Shown here one piece after another: positions 1 to 11,600 of a DNA stretch of 64,000 nt. Each line of letters opens with the position of its first letter. Position 1 is the first letter of the stretch. The position numbers and the translations under genes are program-made. Origin of the DNA: Macrocystis pyrifera. Its lineage: Eukaryota > Sar > Phaeophyceae > Laminariales > Laminariaceae. The notes beneath the pieces were generated by a model. It had not been told where the DNA came from, did not search any database, and worked only from the letters and a program-made list of their open reading frames with translations. The stretch spans positions 8,782,254-8,846,253 of the forward strand of contig JASSKH010000017.1 of the NCBI GenBank assembly GCA_031763025.1, in the 5' to 3' direction.

Positions 1-2431
1 TCGTTACGGTGTATGTGGAAGTTACCGAAACAGTCAACCGTACGATGTAAATGTGTGTCGTGATGTAGCTGGAAACCGTGCCGTAACTATTAGCGTCCTC
101 TATCCCCTTAAGAGCACGCCCCTATAGGAGGGAGTGGAAACCCCAGGGGCAGATTATCCACCCCCTTCTGGGAATTTTACCGTTTTATCCCCAGGTTTTG
201 CCATAGTACGCGTATATTCTTAGCTCCAAATGCTGAAAATCAGGTACCAGGTGTTACACGTACATATACAAAATAAAAATGTACGGTATGAAAAATCTGC
301 CGTAAAGTATTATGTACGGATCCTTGCGTATGATAGGTCGTTGAGGGGAAGCTATTAATAGCTGCTGCTGCTCAAGCTTTGGGCAAGTCCTGCTCCTTTT
401 GCCTCGTCCCGCGATCGGGGTTGAGAATGACTCACCAGAGGCCAGACCCAGTAGAGCTTTCCATTCATTCGACAATACCCCTAGATTGGGTCAATTAGTC
501 GCCAGCGCTTGCAGTGTATGAACGCTTGAAAGAACTTGTTACCCGGCAGCATCAATGCCGGAAGTGCCGAGTGTGTACCATACCAGGTATACCGGTAAAA
601 TATCCAACACAACCAGCACCGCCTTCCGCAAATATCCACAGCAGGTGTCTCAATACATGCGTGCCAGCTCTAAAGTAACCGGTATCACCAGTACCAGTCG
701 CGGAAGAAAGTGATTGGTACATTATTCACCGCTATCGCCAGCACCATCAGCTCTGGAATGCCAGCCACGGCGGTACAGCAATTACGTACTCCTGTGTCTG
801 CAGGCACCTACGTAGTGTTATATCGACGGATGGTCCTTTGAACATTGGGCCAATACACGCTCTAGCGCTTGCCCGCAAACATGTTTTTACTGCTGCTGCT
901 GCCGTTATTTGTTTTTCTTGTCACGGTTGACGTCGCTGCTGTTGCTGCCGCCACCGCTGGGTTGCATTTGCGTGGTAATATAGTGCGGTGTTCAGCATTT
1001 TTTTTTTTTTGGCATTCTCTGATGCCGATGAAACCGCCACACTGCCCCATGATGTCCTGGGTTGCTTGCTGTTCCCACCTCTTAGTTCTTGCTGGTATCC
1101 AATATTTTAGCGGGATGGGGGATGTCTTGCCCTCTCGAGCGTCTGGTGGTTCGTACCCCCCCCCCCCCTTCCCCCCCATCAAGTTATCACGCACACCCTC
1201 TTGTTGATAGTACTCGTTGTGCGCCGACGATGTATCAGTCCGGCGGATACGTGAAAGTAATTAGTATGTTTCTCCCCCGTGGCCATTAATATATATACAA
1301 GGTTCCCTTTCGGGATGTGGTTGACTTGAAATCCCGACTGTGTCGCAAGATGAAAAGGGGAAACCTCACCAGGCGTTTTTATGTAGTATGTATGTGCGAG
1401 ATAGGTTTGACGATGTGTGTTGTTTGACCTGAGCAATTGGACGTGAAAATGTACTGCTGCTGTAGTTTACGAGTTCATACACTTTCTGGTGGACACTGCT
1501 TATACACAAACACGAAATCGCCGTGGCTATCACAAAGACCAGAGCGTGACGCGCGGGTGCTGTTGTACCACCGCTGTTGAGCTACTGCTGCTGCTGTACT
1601 GCTGTTGTACAGTCGCTGTCGTTGTACGTAGGAGTAGATACTCCCCTAGCTGTGCATTGCTTTGAAATCCCGAGGAAGTGTGGTCTAGTAGCGTCCTGCC
1701 CCCGCAAATGCACAGCACTTTCAGACTACCGGTATGTGTATGTGTTTGTTTCGATTTCCTAGGAAGACAGGCAGCATGACATACACACGCACACACGCAG
1801 AAGCACGGCCCGTCGCCGTCAAAAAGGAGAAAGCTTGATGTGGGATTGCCGTACCGTGGCTGTCGCAATGTACCATAACTTGAGAGCTGGAAGGCCAGTG
1901 TAGTACATCAGCAGAGAAAAAATAACAAAATATCAGATTGTGGGGTTTGCATTGTCCTTGCAGGCTCTGGCTCTGCGGAAACAGACCCCGTAGATACCTG
2001 CTAGTTTTCGCGACTTCGAACCCCCAGAGCTCGGACCTCGGCCGGCATCCAAACTTGAACCGTGTGTACACGCGAGCCTCTTGCGTGCGCCGCGGCCGAG
2101 AACACGAGAAACAACCCCCGACCGAAAGAGAAAAAAATGCCCATGTGTTAAAAACGACAATTTGATACGTATACATATATGTCCCGGGCAGGTACCGACC
2201 ACACTCTGATAGTTTTTTTTCCCATTCGATTACTGCCAACATACGTGTGCCTATAATACGAAGTTTTGAACGTATCCCGGCCAGCCCCCATCACGCCGGG
2301 AGAGTACCAGGACCCACATGTCAACGGTCTTATCCCAACGGTAATGTCCCATTGGTTTAATTCCAACCGTCTCTGCCCCCCCCCCCCCCCCCCCCCCCCC
2401 GCGTTGGCTACCCGTTTTGCGAAAATCAAAG
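1..2431. other. Upstream region without a supported gene
   Basis: No exon can be supported here. The stretch holds short homopolymers (T11 near 998, C13 near 1158), CTG-rich patches near 888 and 1580, and a C22 run ending at 2400 just before the first recovered uL23m exon. The 5' exon or exons of that gene probably lie here, but I could not identify them. Confidence 0.5.
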
Positions 2432-3103
2432 GCCCAAGTAAAGTCCGACCTAACCAGGCGACGTTCAAGATTCAGCCGAAAATGACCAAGTGGGAGGTGA
2501 AGGAGTACCTCTTGAAGATTTACGACTTGCGCGTTAAGAAGGTACGGTACGATGAGTGCTGTTTTTTTTAGATCAGAAGACAAACGCGCCTATGTCGCTG
2601 CTGCTGCTGCAAGTACCCAGCAGAAAATACGGGACACGTCCATGAGGGTTACACTCTTAAATATGTATCAGCAAAAAAATAATCACCTGGTAGAGAGTAA
2701 GCATCCGCGAGCGAATGTACGAGCGCTTTTCTCAGTACTGTAGTACGACTCGGTCCACCTTCGACCAAACGGTTCGCAGGGCCACACGAAAAGCTCCAAT
2801 ACGTTTTCATTTCGATAAAAAAAATCAGGCGGTCAGTGTTAGGGCTCTTGTGCTTATCGACGATTCGCCCCCCCCCCTCGTTGCGCTTGGGCTTGTGCGC
2901 GCTCTCTCTCTACCTTTTTTTTCAACTTTTTTTTTCCCGTCTGGGCTCAGGTAATGACCCAGAACTACGAGGGCAAGCGCAAGAGAATCCTCGGAAAGCG
3001 GTCGGTTGTGGCGTACAAGCGACCAAACTTCAAGAAGGCGATCGTGACCTTCGAGAATCCGCAGTGGCTGCCGAAGGGTTTCTCTGGGACAAGCACCAGC
3101 TAG
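2432..3103 (+). CDS. Mitochondrial ribosomal protein uL23 (L23), 3' exons only
   Basis: The product is probably uL23m, a large-subunit protein at the exit of the mitochondrial ribosome tunnel. Two exons are seen. The first ends at 2541 at a GTACGG donor and encodes PNQATFKI, then MTKWEVKEYLLKIYDL and RVKKV. This is the family's usual opening: a strand, then the helix that starts with MTK. The second exon, 2951-3103, starts after CTCAG in phase 0 and encodes VMTQNYEGKRKRILGKR followed by YKRPNFKKAIVTFENP and a TAG stop at 3101. The motif GKRKR, then YKR..YKKA with a Val/Thr strand, is typical of mitochondrial rather than cytosolic L23. The 5' boundary of the first exon is uncertain (AG sites at 2431, 2438 and 2443), and the start codon is not found. 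The reading frame offset by one near the stop stays open and reads GFLWDKHQLAGLAAAMIDS, so the true C-terminus is open to question. Confidence 0.72.
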
Positions 3104-4630
3104 CCGGGCTAGCTGCTGCGATGATCGATAGTATCTTAGGGCGTTTCTTGCATAGACGGGGGGGGGCGGGGGGGATATTGCACTCGGCACGATTAATTGA
3201 TATCTATTCCCCCCCCTATTTTTTTTTTTATTGTTCTTTTTTTTGCATTTTTGTTTTCGTCGAACGACTTTAGCGGGGATCAAGGCGCACCGGTTTAGTC
3301 GGTGGGAGTTGAGAACCCTCCGCGGAACGCTGAAACGGTCATTGCGTTTCAAAGAGCGGCATCAAATATATCGGTTCCTCGGCCCAAGTTTGACTTTGGA
3401 ATTTGTTTCGGTGCACTCCGCTCTCTCTTCATAAGCGTATTTTATGTATGCCTGACAAGCTTCCGGGCGGCTTCGTACGGTGGCAGCCGTGCAACAGTGG
3501 TAGTCAGCAAGAGGTCAAGATTGGCAATCTTGGAGTAAAAGAGCGCTCTGCAGCAATGTCCCACCAGGCAATGCGTCGAATTTTGCGAGAGCTACACGGT
3601 AACCCCCGTCGTATATTTAGTTGACGCTGACTCTTTGCAGTCTGCCACAAGCAAGAATTCTTGGTGCTTTTTGCTTTTCTGTTTTGGGGCGCGCGGGGGG
3701 GATGTATCGTTGCTTGTTTTTTCTTTTTCAAATATCTATAAATTTCCTTTCAACAACGAGCTTGGGCGGAACCGGCTGCTGGTGTATATATGTTTTCCTG
3801 CAAACAACGAGCTGCGTGCGTAGAACCGACTGATGGTGTCTGGAATCTCTCTCTCTCTTGGCTGCGACTATACTGGAGGATCGAGATTTTGTTTGTTTTT
3901 TTTGTCATCGCCGAGAACAGCTCGGAATTTCTGGTTCTATGGGGAAAACAAAAGTTTTTCACTCCGGCCCGGTCGTATTGTATTTAGCCGTCAATATTTT
4001 TTTTTTGTTTTTTGTAGAGAAGATTAGAAAGGACCACATCACATTGCGCACCGAGCCGCACCGCGCCTCATTTCACCGAAGATACTGTAAGCTGTAAGCA
4101 GGAAGCCGCGGTTTGGCCACTTGGCTGAGCGCCCCATCCTTCACGACAACCTTTTTCACACCTCGCACAGGCCATCGATTCCTACGGTATACCAGGGTAC
4201 ACGTCATGATCTGGACATTTTTCACGGCAGATATAGTCCCGATAGTGTATCATCTATGAATAGCTCGTGTTGCCGGATGCGACTCGCATAACCTGCATGA
4301 TTTAGCACATGTTTTCTTGGAGTTGGACCTGTACTTGGCAGGTCCTGCAGAACCTCTCACGACGACAGGTGAGGAACTAGATCATCTAGATCATGATCTG
4401 TAGGATCTGATCAAGTTGTGAAACTATTCAAAAGCTACCAGGTACTGTATAACAAGGCGAGATATAAACACCTACCTCTTCTGGTGAATTGCAAAAGCTG
4501 ATTTTCTTCACAGCAGCGGAGAAAATGCAAACGCCGAGCGATGATGCGTCTGTCTATGGAAAGGTCTAACGAGAGATATTTTCCAAATCGACCGTTATAT
4601 TATTGTGTATGTATGTTTATACCCCCCCCC
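3104..4630. other. Region downstream of uL23m without a supported gene
   Basis: This is probably the uL23m 3' UTR and intergenic DNA. A 58-codon open frame at 3448-3624 looks mildly protein-like, but it has no recognised motif and no splice partner. T-rich runs occur at 3230-3245 and 3990-4010. Nothing else is supported. Confidence 0.4.
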
Positions 4631-4635
4631 CCTCC

Positions 4636-4866
4636 ATCCGCCTCACAGGTGGTTCTTAGTAGGATGCAGCTCACCCTTCATGCGACTCGCCGGACACCTC
4701 ACGGCGCTTCGCACTTGGTGCAAGCAATGTCTGCCTGGTCGGTGAAAACCCGACGTGCTCCGTCCCGGCATTGTAGGGATGCGAGGGTCTATGGTCATAC
4801 GACTACGGCCATGCATGAGATCGAGTACATCTCTCCTATCGAGTACACCCCTCCACATCCCCGTCT
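4636..4866 (+). repeat. Dispersed poly(C)-tailed repeat, copy 1
   Basis: This is a near-complete copy of a family of about 230-260 bp that recurs throughout the window. It begins around TCCGCCTCACA, passes through GGTTCTTAGTAGGATGCAGC and GCATTGTAGGGATGCGAGGG, and ends at GAGTACACCC. A second fragment of the 3' end follows at 4945-4992 with a long C run. Apparent open frames across the element are shadows of its conserved sequence. Confidence 0.8.
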
Positions 4867-5767
4867 CGAAAGGGATGCGTGGTCAACGGTCAAATGACTA
4901 AGGCAAGCAACAAATGAGTACGCCCCCCCCCGCCATCCCCGACTTTGGCCATCCATGAAAATGAGTACACCCCCCCCCCCCCCCCCCCCCCACCCTTTTT
5001 TTGAGAAAACTGGGCTGGAAATTCGTTCTTGAGGGTATTACCTTGCGTGTTAGACGGTGATCAGGCCGATATAGGCCTTGGTACGCCCAAAACGACTACA
5101 GTGGTTATACAGTAGTGGTCCCTCAGTAGTACCCGAATATACCCGCCTGACAAACCGGCACTAGTCCGGATTGGGGAATTTAGAGGTTCGAGCACGGAAA
5201 TGAAAAGATGTGCCAGCCAAAAAATGCCGGCACTACTGAGGAAAACCCGCACTGCTGTTCGTAACATGTTTGCACACATGACCACGCCACACCTGCATTT
5301 TCTATATGCACACAGCGATACAAGGCGGCCACAACAGCACGCACTGTCGTGTGGACGTCTGAGTCACCCTGCCTTTGTCGACGGCTCCTTGTTCGACTTT
5401 CGCCCCTTGCAATGGGAATCAGTCGTCAGGCACGTAGTGCAGGCGGTAATATTTTCGAAGAGCGGTTGGCCCCAATTTCTAGTTTTTTTTCTTCTGGTTC
5501 CTGATTTTCGTGATTTTGTTTCTTAAATAAAAGAGGACATCCATTTATTAAATGCTTCCTGATGATATGCCCTGTATGATTTCCTATTTTAGAAAGTATC
5601 CCGTTTTTTTCCAAGAAAAAGGGGAAAAATTCTTCGATGATTATAGCCCTTATTTTTCGTATCTAGAGACTGCTGTGCCGTACTTGAACTGAATGGGTGC
5701 AGCAGTACGCACGTACGTACGTGGGCCGTTCGACCGAGCCTTTGAATTGCAATGGAAGCGATCCCAC

Positions 5768-5912
<145 letters not shown>

Positions 5913-6133
5913 CAGAGGAGCGTACTGGCTGTGTGTGTTCATACTGTGCTTGAATCGAAGGGGTGCAGTATACTACTGTATGTACAGTTGTAGTGTACGT
6001 ATAGGGGCGATCCGGTCCACCGAACCCTGAGTACCTTCGCAATTACTCTTTCGGAACATGGTACGAACCGATTCGGCTGAGAAAACGGACAACAAGGAGA
6101 CTTTCCGACACATCGGACAGATCATGATATAAA

Positions 6134-6195
6134 CCATTTACTGCAGTATAATACCATTTACTGCAGTATAATACCATTTACTGCAGTATAATACC
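6134..6195 (+). repeat. 20-bp tandem repeat, three copies
   Basis: The unit CCATTTACTGCAGTATAATA is repeated three times with no differences. It contains the CTGCAG palindrome within TACTGCAGTA, a motif that is common elsewhere in the intergenic DNA. Confidence 0.95.
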
Positions 6196-6334
6196 AGGAG
6201 GGTAGAGCCCCTACGACGCATCGTGCAAAATATCTACTGTAGCTCCTATACGGTATATATCCCACCCGCGGGAAACATAAAAATTTGTGGACCGCTTCGT
6301 ATTTATATTACGGGATAAACGCTCCTTATATTCA

Positions 6335-6915
6335 TGTCCAGTGTGGTAGATCTTATAGATCCCACCCGCACAATCATATCAGCTGAATCACGTAGATCTT
6401 ACAGATGTTCTTGGCGAAATTGTCTTAGACTATGCAGATCCTGTAGATCCCGCCAGGCCAGTGTGTGTGAAAAAGCCATTTTGTACATCTATCAGGCAGT
6501 CAATATGTGTAAAATGTATACATCCTCCCCGGACACGCATGTGCTAGACCATGCAGATCCCATAAATCCCAGACTGTGGAAGGATCTAGATAGAACCCGC
6601 GGATCCTATAGATCCCACCCGGCCAAATGTTTGTGCGAAAGCCGGTGTCTTGAATAATAGATCTCACCGGGTGAGACGTGTCAAAGAGCCGTGGTAGACA
6701 GATCCTACTCGGGCAAACGTGTGTCAAAGAGCCCCGTGGTAGACAGATCCCGCTGGGGCAAACATGTGTGCAAGAGCTGCTAATTGATCACGTGGCTCAC
6801 TCGCGGGCAACCCTGCGTACAAGAGCCGTGCCACACAGATCCCAAGGCAGGCAAACGGGCGTGCAGAGCTGCAGTACTGTAGATCATACCACTCACACCC
6901 GGGAACCTACAGTAT
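6335..6915 (+). repeat. Degenerate AGATCCCACCCG minisatellite
   Basis: Diverged units built around GTAGACAGATCCCACCCGG fill the stretch. The two best-preserved neighbouring units, near 6692 and 6739, are spaced by 47-48 bp and share GGTAGACAGATCC, GGGCAAAC and a GTGTCAAAGAGCC-like end. Open frames across it are compositional. Confidence 0.8.
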
Positions 6916-7552
6916 AATAGTAAATGCGTTAACTCTCAGAGTTGCAGCCCACTCACTCCGTACACATGTCGGGAAGCTCTCAGGTTGTCCAACATGGTGT
7001 CGAAACAACGGTATTCAGTGCCAGATATCGTACCTGTTACAATTATTACGTACGATTAATCGCGGCGAACGCGTGTGTACGATATGATGTGAAATGTCAA
7101 GGACACACACATGCCTTAACAATCGAAAAGTGCTCGTCTCTTCCACATGCAGAAAAATGCTATAAGCTGAAGTCGGTACTGCTGTCACAGGCCAAGCCCC
7201 CCACAAGCTGTGGGCACGTTATAAATAAGGAGAACAGGTCAAGCCTCCCATATTGATCTCCCTTAACAACACATTTTATAGAACGAAGCGGGTGCAGCCG
7301 TAAATCGTGAAAGGGTTGTAAACAACCTAAAACCTTTACTGCTGTGATTATGATCATGTGCGCCAGGTGGTACTCTGTAAGTCGGCGTTTTTCGTCGGGG
7401 GGGGCATGCTACGTACGGTAGCGGGGTGCACCCCTACTGTAGGCAATTTTCTGAGGCTCCGTTCACTTCTGGAAAGCTCTATAAATCACCCAAAATAACT
7501 TTCACGAAAAATGGCAGGCTTATTAAACCTATCTAGGCCTGCAGCAAATTAC

Positions 7553-7662
7553 TTACGGGGTACCATGGTAAATAGGACCAAATATTGTTATTAATAGTAA
7601 GAAAATGGAATTAGATAGGTTTTTATATTACCGTAGGTCCTATTTATTATGGTCCCCTGTAA
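7553..7662. mobile_element. TA-flanked MITE, copy 1
   Basis: This short non-autonomous element has inverted ends of the type TTACGGGGGACCATAGTAAA. It belongs to the family whose best copies are at 20175 and 39012. This copy is diverged at both termini and its flanking TA is not clean. Confidence 0.7.
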
Positions 7663-8613
7663 TTCGAGTAGGAATTTGATCGGTTTGTCCCCTGAACGGC
7701 ACTGCAGTCCTAAAAGGTTCGATGATGAGTACTCCCATGGGTTACAGTAGGGTCTGAAACGAAATAATATTGTGAAAAAAAGCGAACGGTGTTGTGAGTG
7801 GTTCGTTCTTCAGTCGGGGAGCCCCATCAGTCAGAGAAAACATTTGACCGAAAAACGGTATACCCAGTATCATAGAAGTGCGTCGCGGTCCGGCTACTTC
7901 ATTTTCGTCACTCGCCTCTCGCCTCCCTCTTCAGAGACAGCGCGGGAACCCCCCCTCCCACGCCCCGCGGGGAGACACCGACAAGGCAACATAACTTGGA
8001 AGAAAACCGGGCGATCACCCCTCACCCTTCGGCCCAAAAATCAGACACGTATCACATGATACATCACAAACGAAAGAAAGGACGCCATGTGTGACATCTT
8101 CATGACGTATCAAGGTGTATGATACAGCAAACGGGAAGAGGAGGAGGGAGGAAAAGCGAAGAAAAACAACGCTCGCCGAAACGCCTTCCTGACTCGTAGC
8201 GGGCGAAAGAGTCACGGCACGCCTGCCAGACAGACACACACGCGCCACGCATCCCCCGCTCCCCGCCTCAACTGAAAAAAAAAAACTCGCTTTTTCTCGT
8301 GTATTCTTCTTCCTCTCCTTTTACTAAAAAGAGAGCAGAAAACGAAAAAAAAAACCCTCGCCGGAAAGAACACTTTGGGTTCCGAATCAACTCTCAGCGG
8401 GTAAAATGTCAACGGCACGCCTGCCAGGCAGAGCGGACGACACAGACACACGCCTTTGGCCGAAGCACCACGCACCCCCCCTGCGTTCTCAATCCAACAA
8501 AATGCCTCCTTTTTTTTACGTATAGTATACTCTTCTGCTTCCTCCCTTCCCCTCCTATTTTCCGTCGTGCCCATTTCTCTGTCTTGTCTTGGTTCGGTTG
8601 GGTTTGTTTTTTC
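7663..8613. other. Region downstream of EMC7 without a supported gene
   Basis: This is intergenic DNA or the 3' UTR of the minus-strand EMC7 gene, which stops at 8614. A purine-rich patch (8120-8170) and A runs (8276-8285, 8345-8355) are present. No coding exon is recognised. Confidence 0.4.
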
Positions 8614-11600
8614 TTAGCCGTGCTTTTTCTTCCCACGCCCTCGACTGCCACCCGCCCCCCCCGTCAATCCCCGCTGACCCTGCGAAGGGGGCGGTGGCTG
8701 CGCCGTCGGTGCCGCCGCGGCTCCGGAAAAAGCGCTGGCGAACATGTCCGAGAGGGACATTTGGCTAGCTGAGTCGGCCACGGCCTTCTGCTGACCCTTG
8801 ATTTCCTGTAGAGCGTCCGGCATTCGAGGGGGTAGGGGGTGGCGGGGAGGGGTGGGGTGGGGTGGCGGACGGGTGGGTGGATGGGTAGGTAGGTGGACGG
8901 GCCAGCGGGCGGGTACGTAGCTTTGAAGATCATGCAGGCGGTGGCTGGAAAGGCCGCATAAGCCCATTCGCGATTAGAAACAAAAAAATGCGACAACTAG
9001 GGCTGGGCACTGGCGCAGTATGTACCAGCGGAAGCAGACAGCTGATTGGCCTGGCCAGTACCTTCGAGAGTAGTTTATATATTACGTACGCCCAAGACAA
9101 GCCATACGACAGCACGGAAACCCACTAAACACGTTTTCGGGAAGACAGAGGAGAGACGACAGACAGCTAACCCAGTCAAGACTGATTTCGACGACATTGC
9201 AGTCACCGCTGACTGAATCAGCCAGCATACAAACCCTAGCCCTAACCCTAACCTTGCGACAATGCGACCTCTACAGCAAACACACATACGGTCTTCTTTA
9301 TCGGCTACTACAGCCACTGCATCCACAGCTGTACCCCCCTTACCCCTCCCGCTATGTAAGAGCGGGTGTTCGTTCGCCTACACTTGAGGCCTTTCTTTAA
9401 CTGCCCCCACCTCTAGCTGCTCGGGGTCGAGGTTGGCCAACATCTTGGGAAGGAACATCATCATGACCATGGACCCGATCATGATCATGGTCATCGGGTT
9501 CTTGAACATCCCGCCGATTTTCATGGTCTCCTTTTTCTCGAAGTGACTCCTGCGCCGTCGATGACGACATCACCATCGCACGGCACGACAAGACAATACA
9601 CAACAACAGGAACACACACGACACAAAGAGAAAATTGACGAAACAAAACCAGAAGAAAAGGCGCAAAGGACAAAAAAAACAAGTGGACAGAGCGCCAAAG
9701 TTGAGACGAAATAAAAGAAAGGGCAGAAAGGGGGGGGGGGGGGGGGTCCGTGCCGCTACGTGTTTACGGCTTGGTCCGGCTCAGCTTTCGACAAAATGGT
9801 TGAAAATACTTCAACTCCTTTGGAACCGCACCTTCGTTTTGGGGACAAATTGCTTGGTCATGATCCCCCCCCAAAAAGGGTCGGGTCAGGAAAGTTTCGA
9901 AGTATCACGGGGGTCGGGTCGGGTCGGGTCGGGTTGGGTTGGGTCGGGTCGGGTCATCGATACCCGACCCGACCCGACCCGACCAGCGAGGTTTTACCCC
10001 ACCCGCGAACAGCTCTGGAATTAACGTGGGACAACTTTTGCTAGTATTGTCTGACGCCGAGGGGCCGGGCATAGTTGGCGAACGCTGGACGAAGGTGGCA
10101 GACAGGGAAGCAAGCTACCAGGCGGACCAGCAGGGAGACCCTGGCTGTGCTACTCGTACCATAAACTGCTGCCGCTACCTGGAGGATGCGTTGTGCTTTG
10201 GTTGGTGTACCTGTTATTTTCCCTTGGTTCTTAGTCTTACTCTGTTGACGACGACTAGTGGCGTTTTCTTCTTTTTCCTTTTTTTCCAGCTCGTTTTTTT
10301 CAAGTGCCTGCCAGATCCCCTGCGGGGGGGGCACGATGGTTTGTTTTTTATATATATATATACCAGGTATATATTTTCCTGTTTCTTTTTCTCTTTCGAA
10401 TTGTCTTCTTTGTTTTTAGTTTTTTTCCTCTTTGTTTCGTTTCGTTTCTCTAGGTCATGGAATGTGCATGTCATACCTGTCGTACGCAGTATGATGACAT
10501 GGCATTGCATTGAATACGTGGACAACGTAGTATCTCTGTGGCGTAGCTTTGTGACCACATAACTTGTATCTCTCTAGGATTGAAGAATCGGCACGGACAC
10601 TGGTTGTGCTGGATGTCGACGGGTAGAAAGAACGGTTTAATGTGAAGAAAACAACAACAACAACAACAACAACATACTAAAGGGTTCAAACCCTACGTAA
10701 GTCTAGCCGCAACGTCGACCCCGACCGCCGGGGAAGGTTTTCAGAACGAAGCGGGAAGAAGGACTTCACCAAAAGCAGTTTGCATGCTCTCAACCATTTT
10801 GTCGAAAGCGGGCCAGTGCGTACACACTAACTATTCACTGTTGAGCGCCACGGCCTCCCAAACACGGCATCAAAATACCAAAACATCAGACGGGGATTTA
10901 TTTCACCATATATTCGGCGGCCACCACGTGTGTGTAATACGAACAGAACGAACCTCGTAACCCTACGCCTAGGCCAATCAGACCCACTCAAAAACTTTTG
11001 GTTGACATTAATAGCCCCTTCATCTCATGCAGAGAAGATTTCAACCATAAGGTTAAAAAATAAGTAGCGAACTCTACTGTCAGACGAGAAGGCATCAACA
11101 ACCAGACACCCAGCGTCAACAAACGGCGAACAGCGCAAGGCCAACCCCACCGCCAACGTGTCATCCACGGCAATGCGTACCATGCTCATGTGTGTATACA
11201 CAGCGATTGCTCTACCCCCCCCCCCCCCCCTCTCCAATGTCTGACTGGTCGGTGAAAACCTGAGGTGCTCCATCCCGGCATTGTAGGGATGCGAGGGTCT
11301 ACGAGCTCCATCCCGGCATTGTAGGGATGCGAGGGTCTACGAGGTGGGTCAGCCTCGAAAAAAGTTCAAACGTCGGACTGGTCATGCCCCCATCAATCGC
11401 ATGAATTTGGACTAAATCGTTTTTACACGATGCAGTTCATGCACTCACCCACGCATTTAGTGCCGGCCCTCTTTCCCCCCCCCCCCCCCCCCCCCCCCCC
11501 CGAGAGCCGAGAGATATGAACGCTCCAACAACCCGAAAAAAAAAAAAAACGAGCGACCAAAACTAAAAAAAAACAAAACAAAACACACAACATAGGGTCG

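Noticed and set aside
881..985. Signal-peptide-like opening MFLLLLLPLFVFLVTV with a GTAATA donor-like site
   Set aside because: CTG-rich low-complexity DNA readily gives Leu/Ala-rich frames, and no following exon with matching phase or homology was found.
4660..4860. Conserved peptide MQLTLHATRRTPHGASRLVQ seen in many places
   Set aside because: It is the translation of the dispersed poly(C)-tailed repeat, which is conserved as DNA on both strands; partial copies break the frame freely.
9233..9256. Telomere-like CCCTAACCCTAACC run
   Set aside because: Three short units with a variant and no subtelomeric context; it is too short to call an internal telomere.
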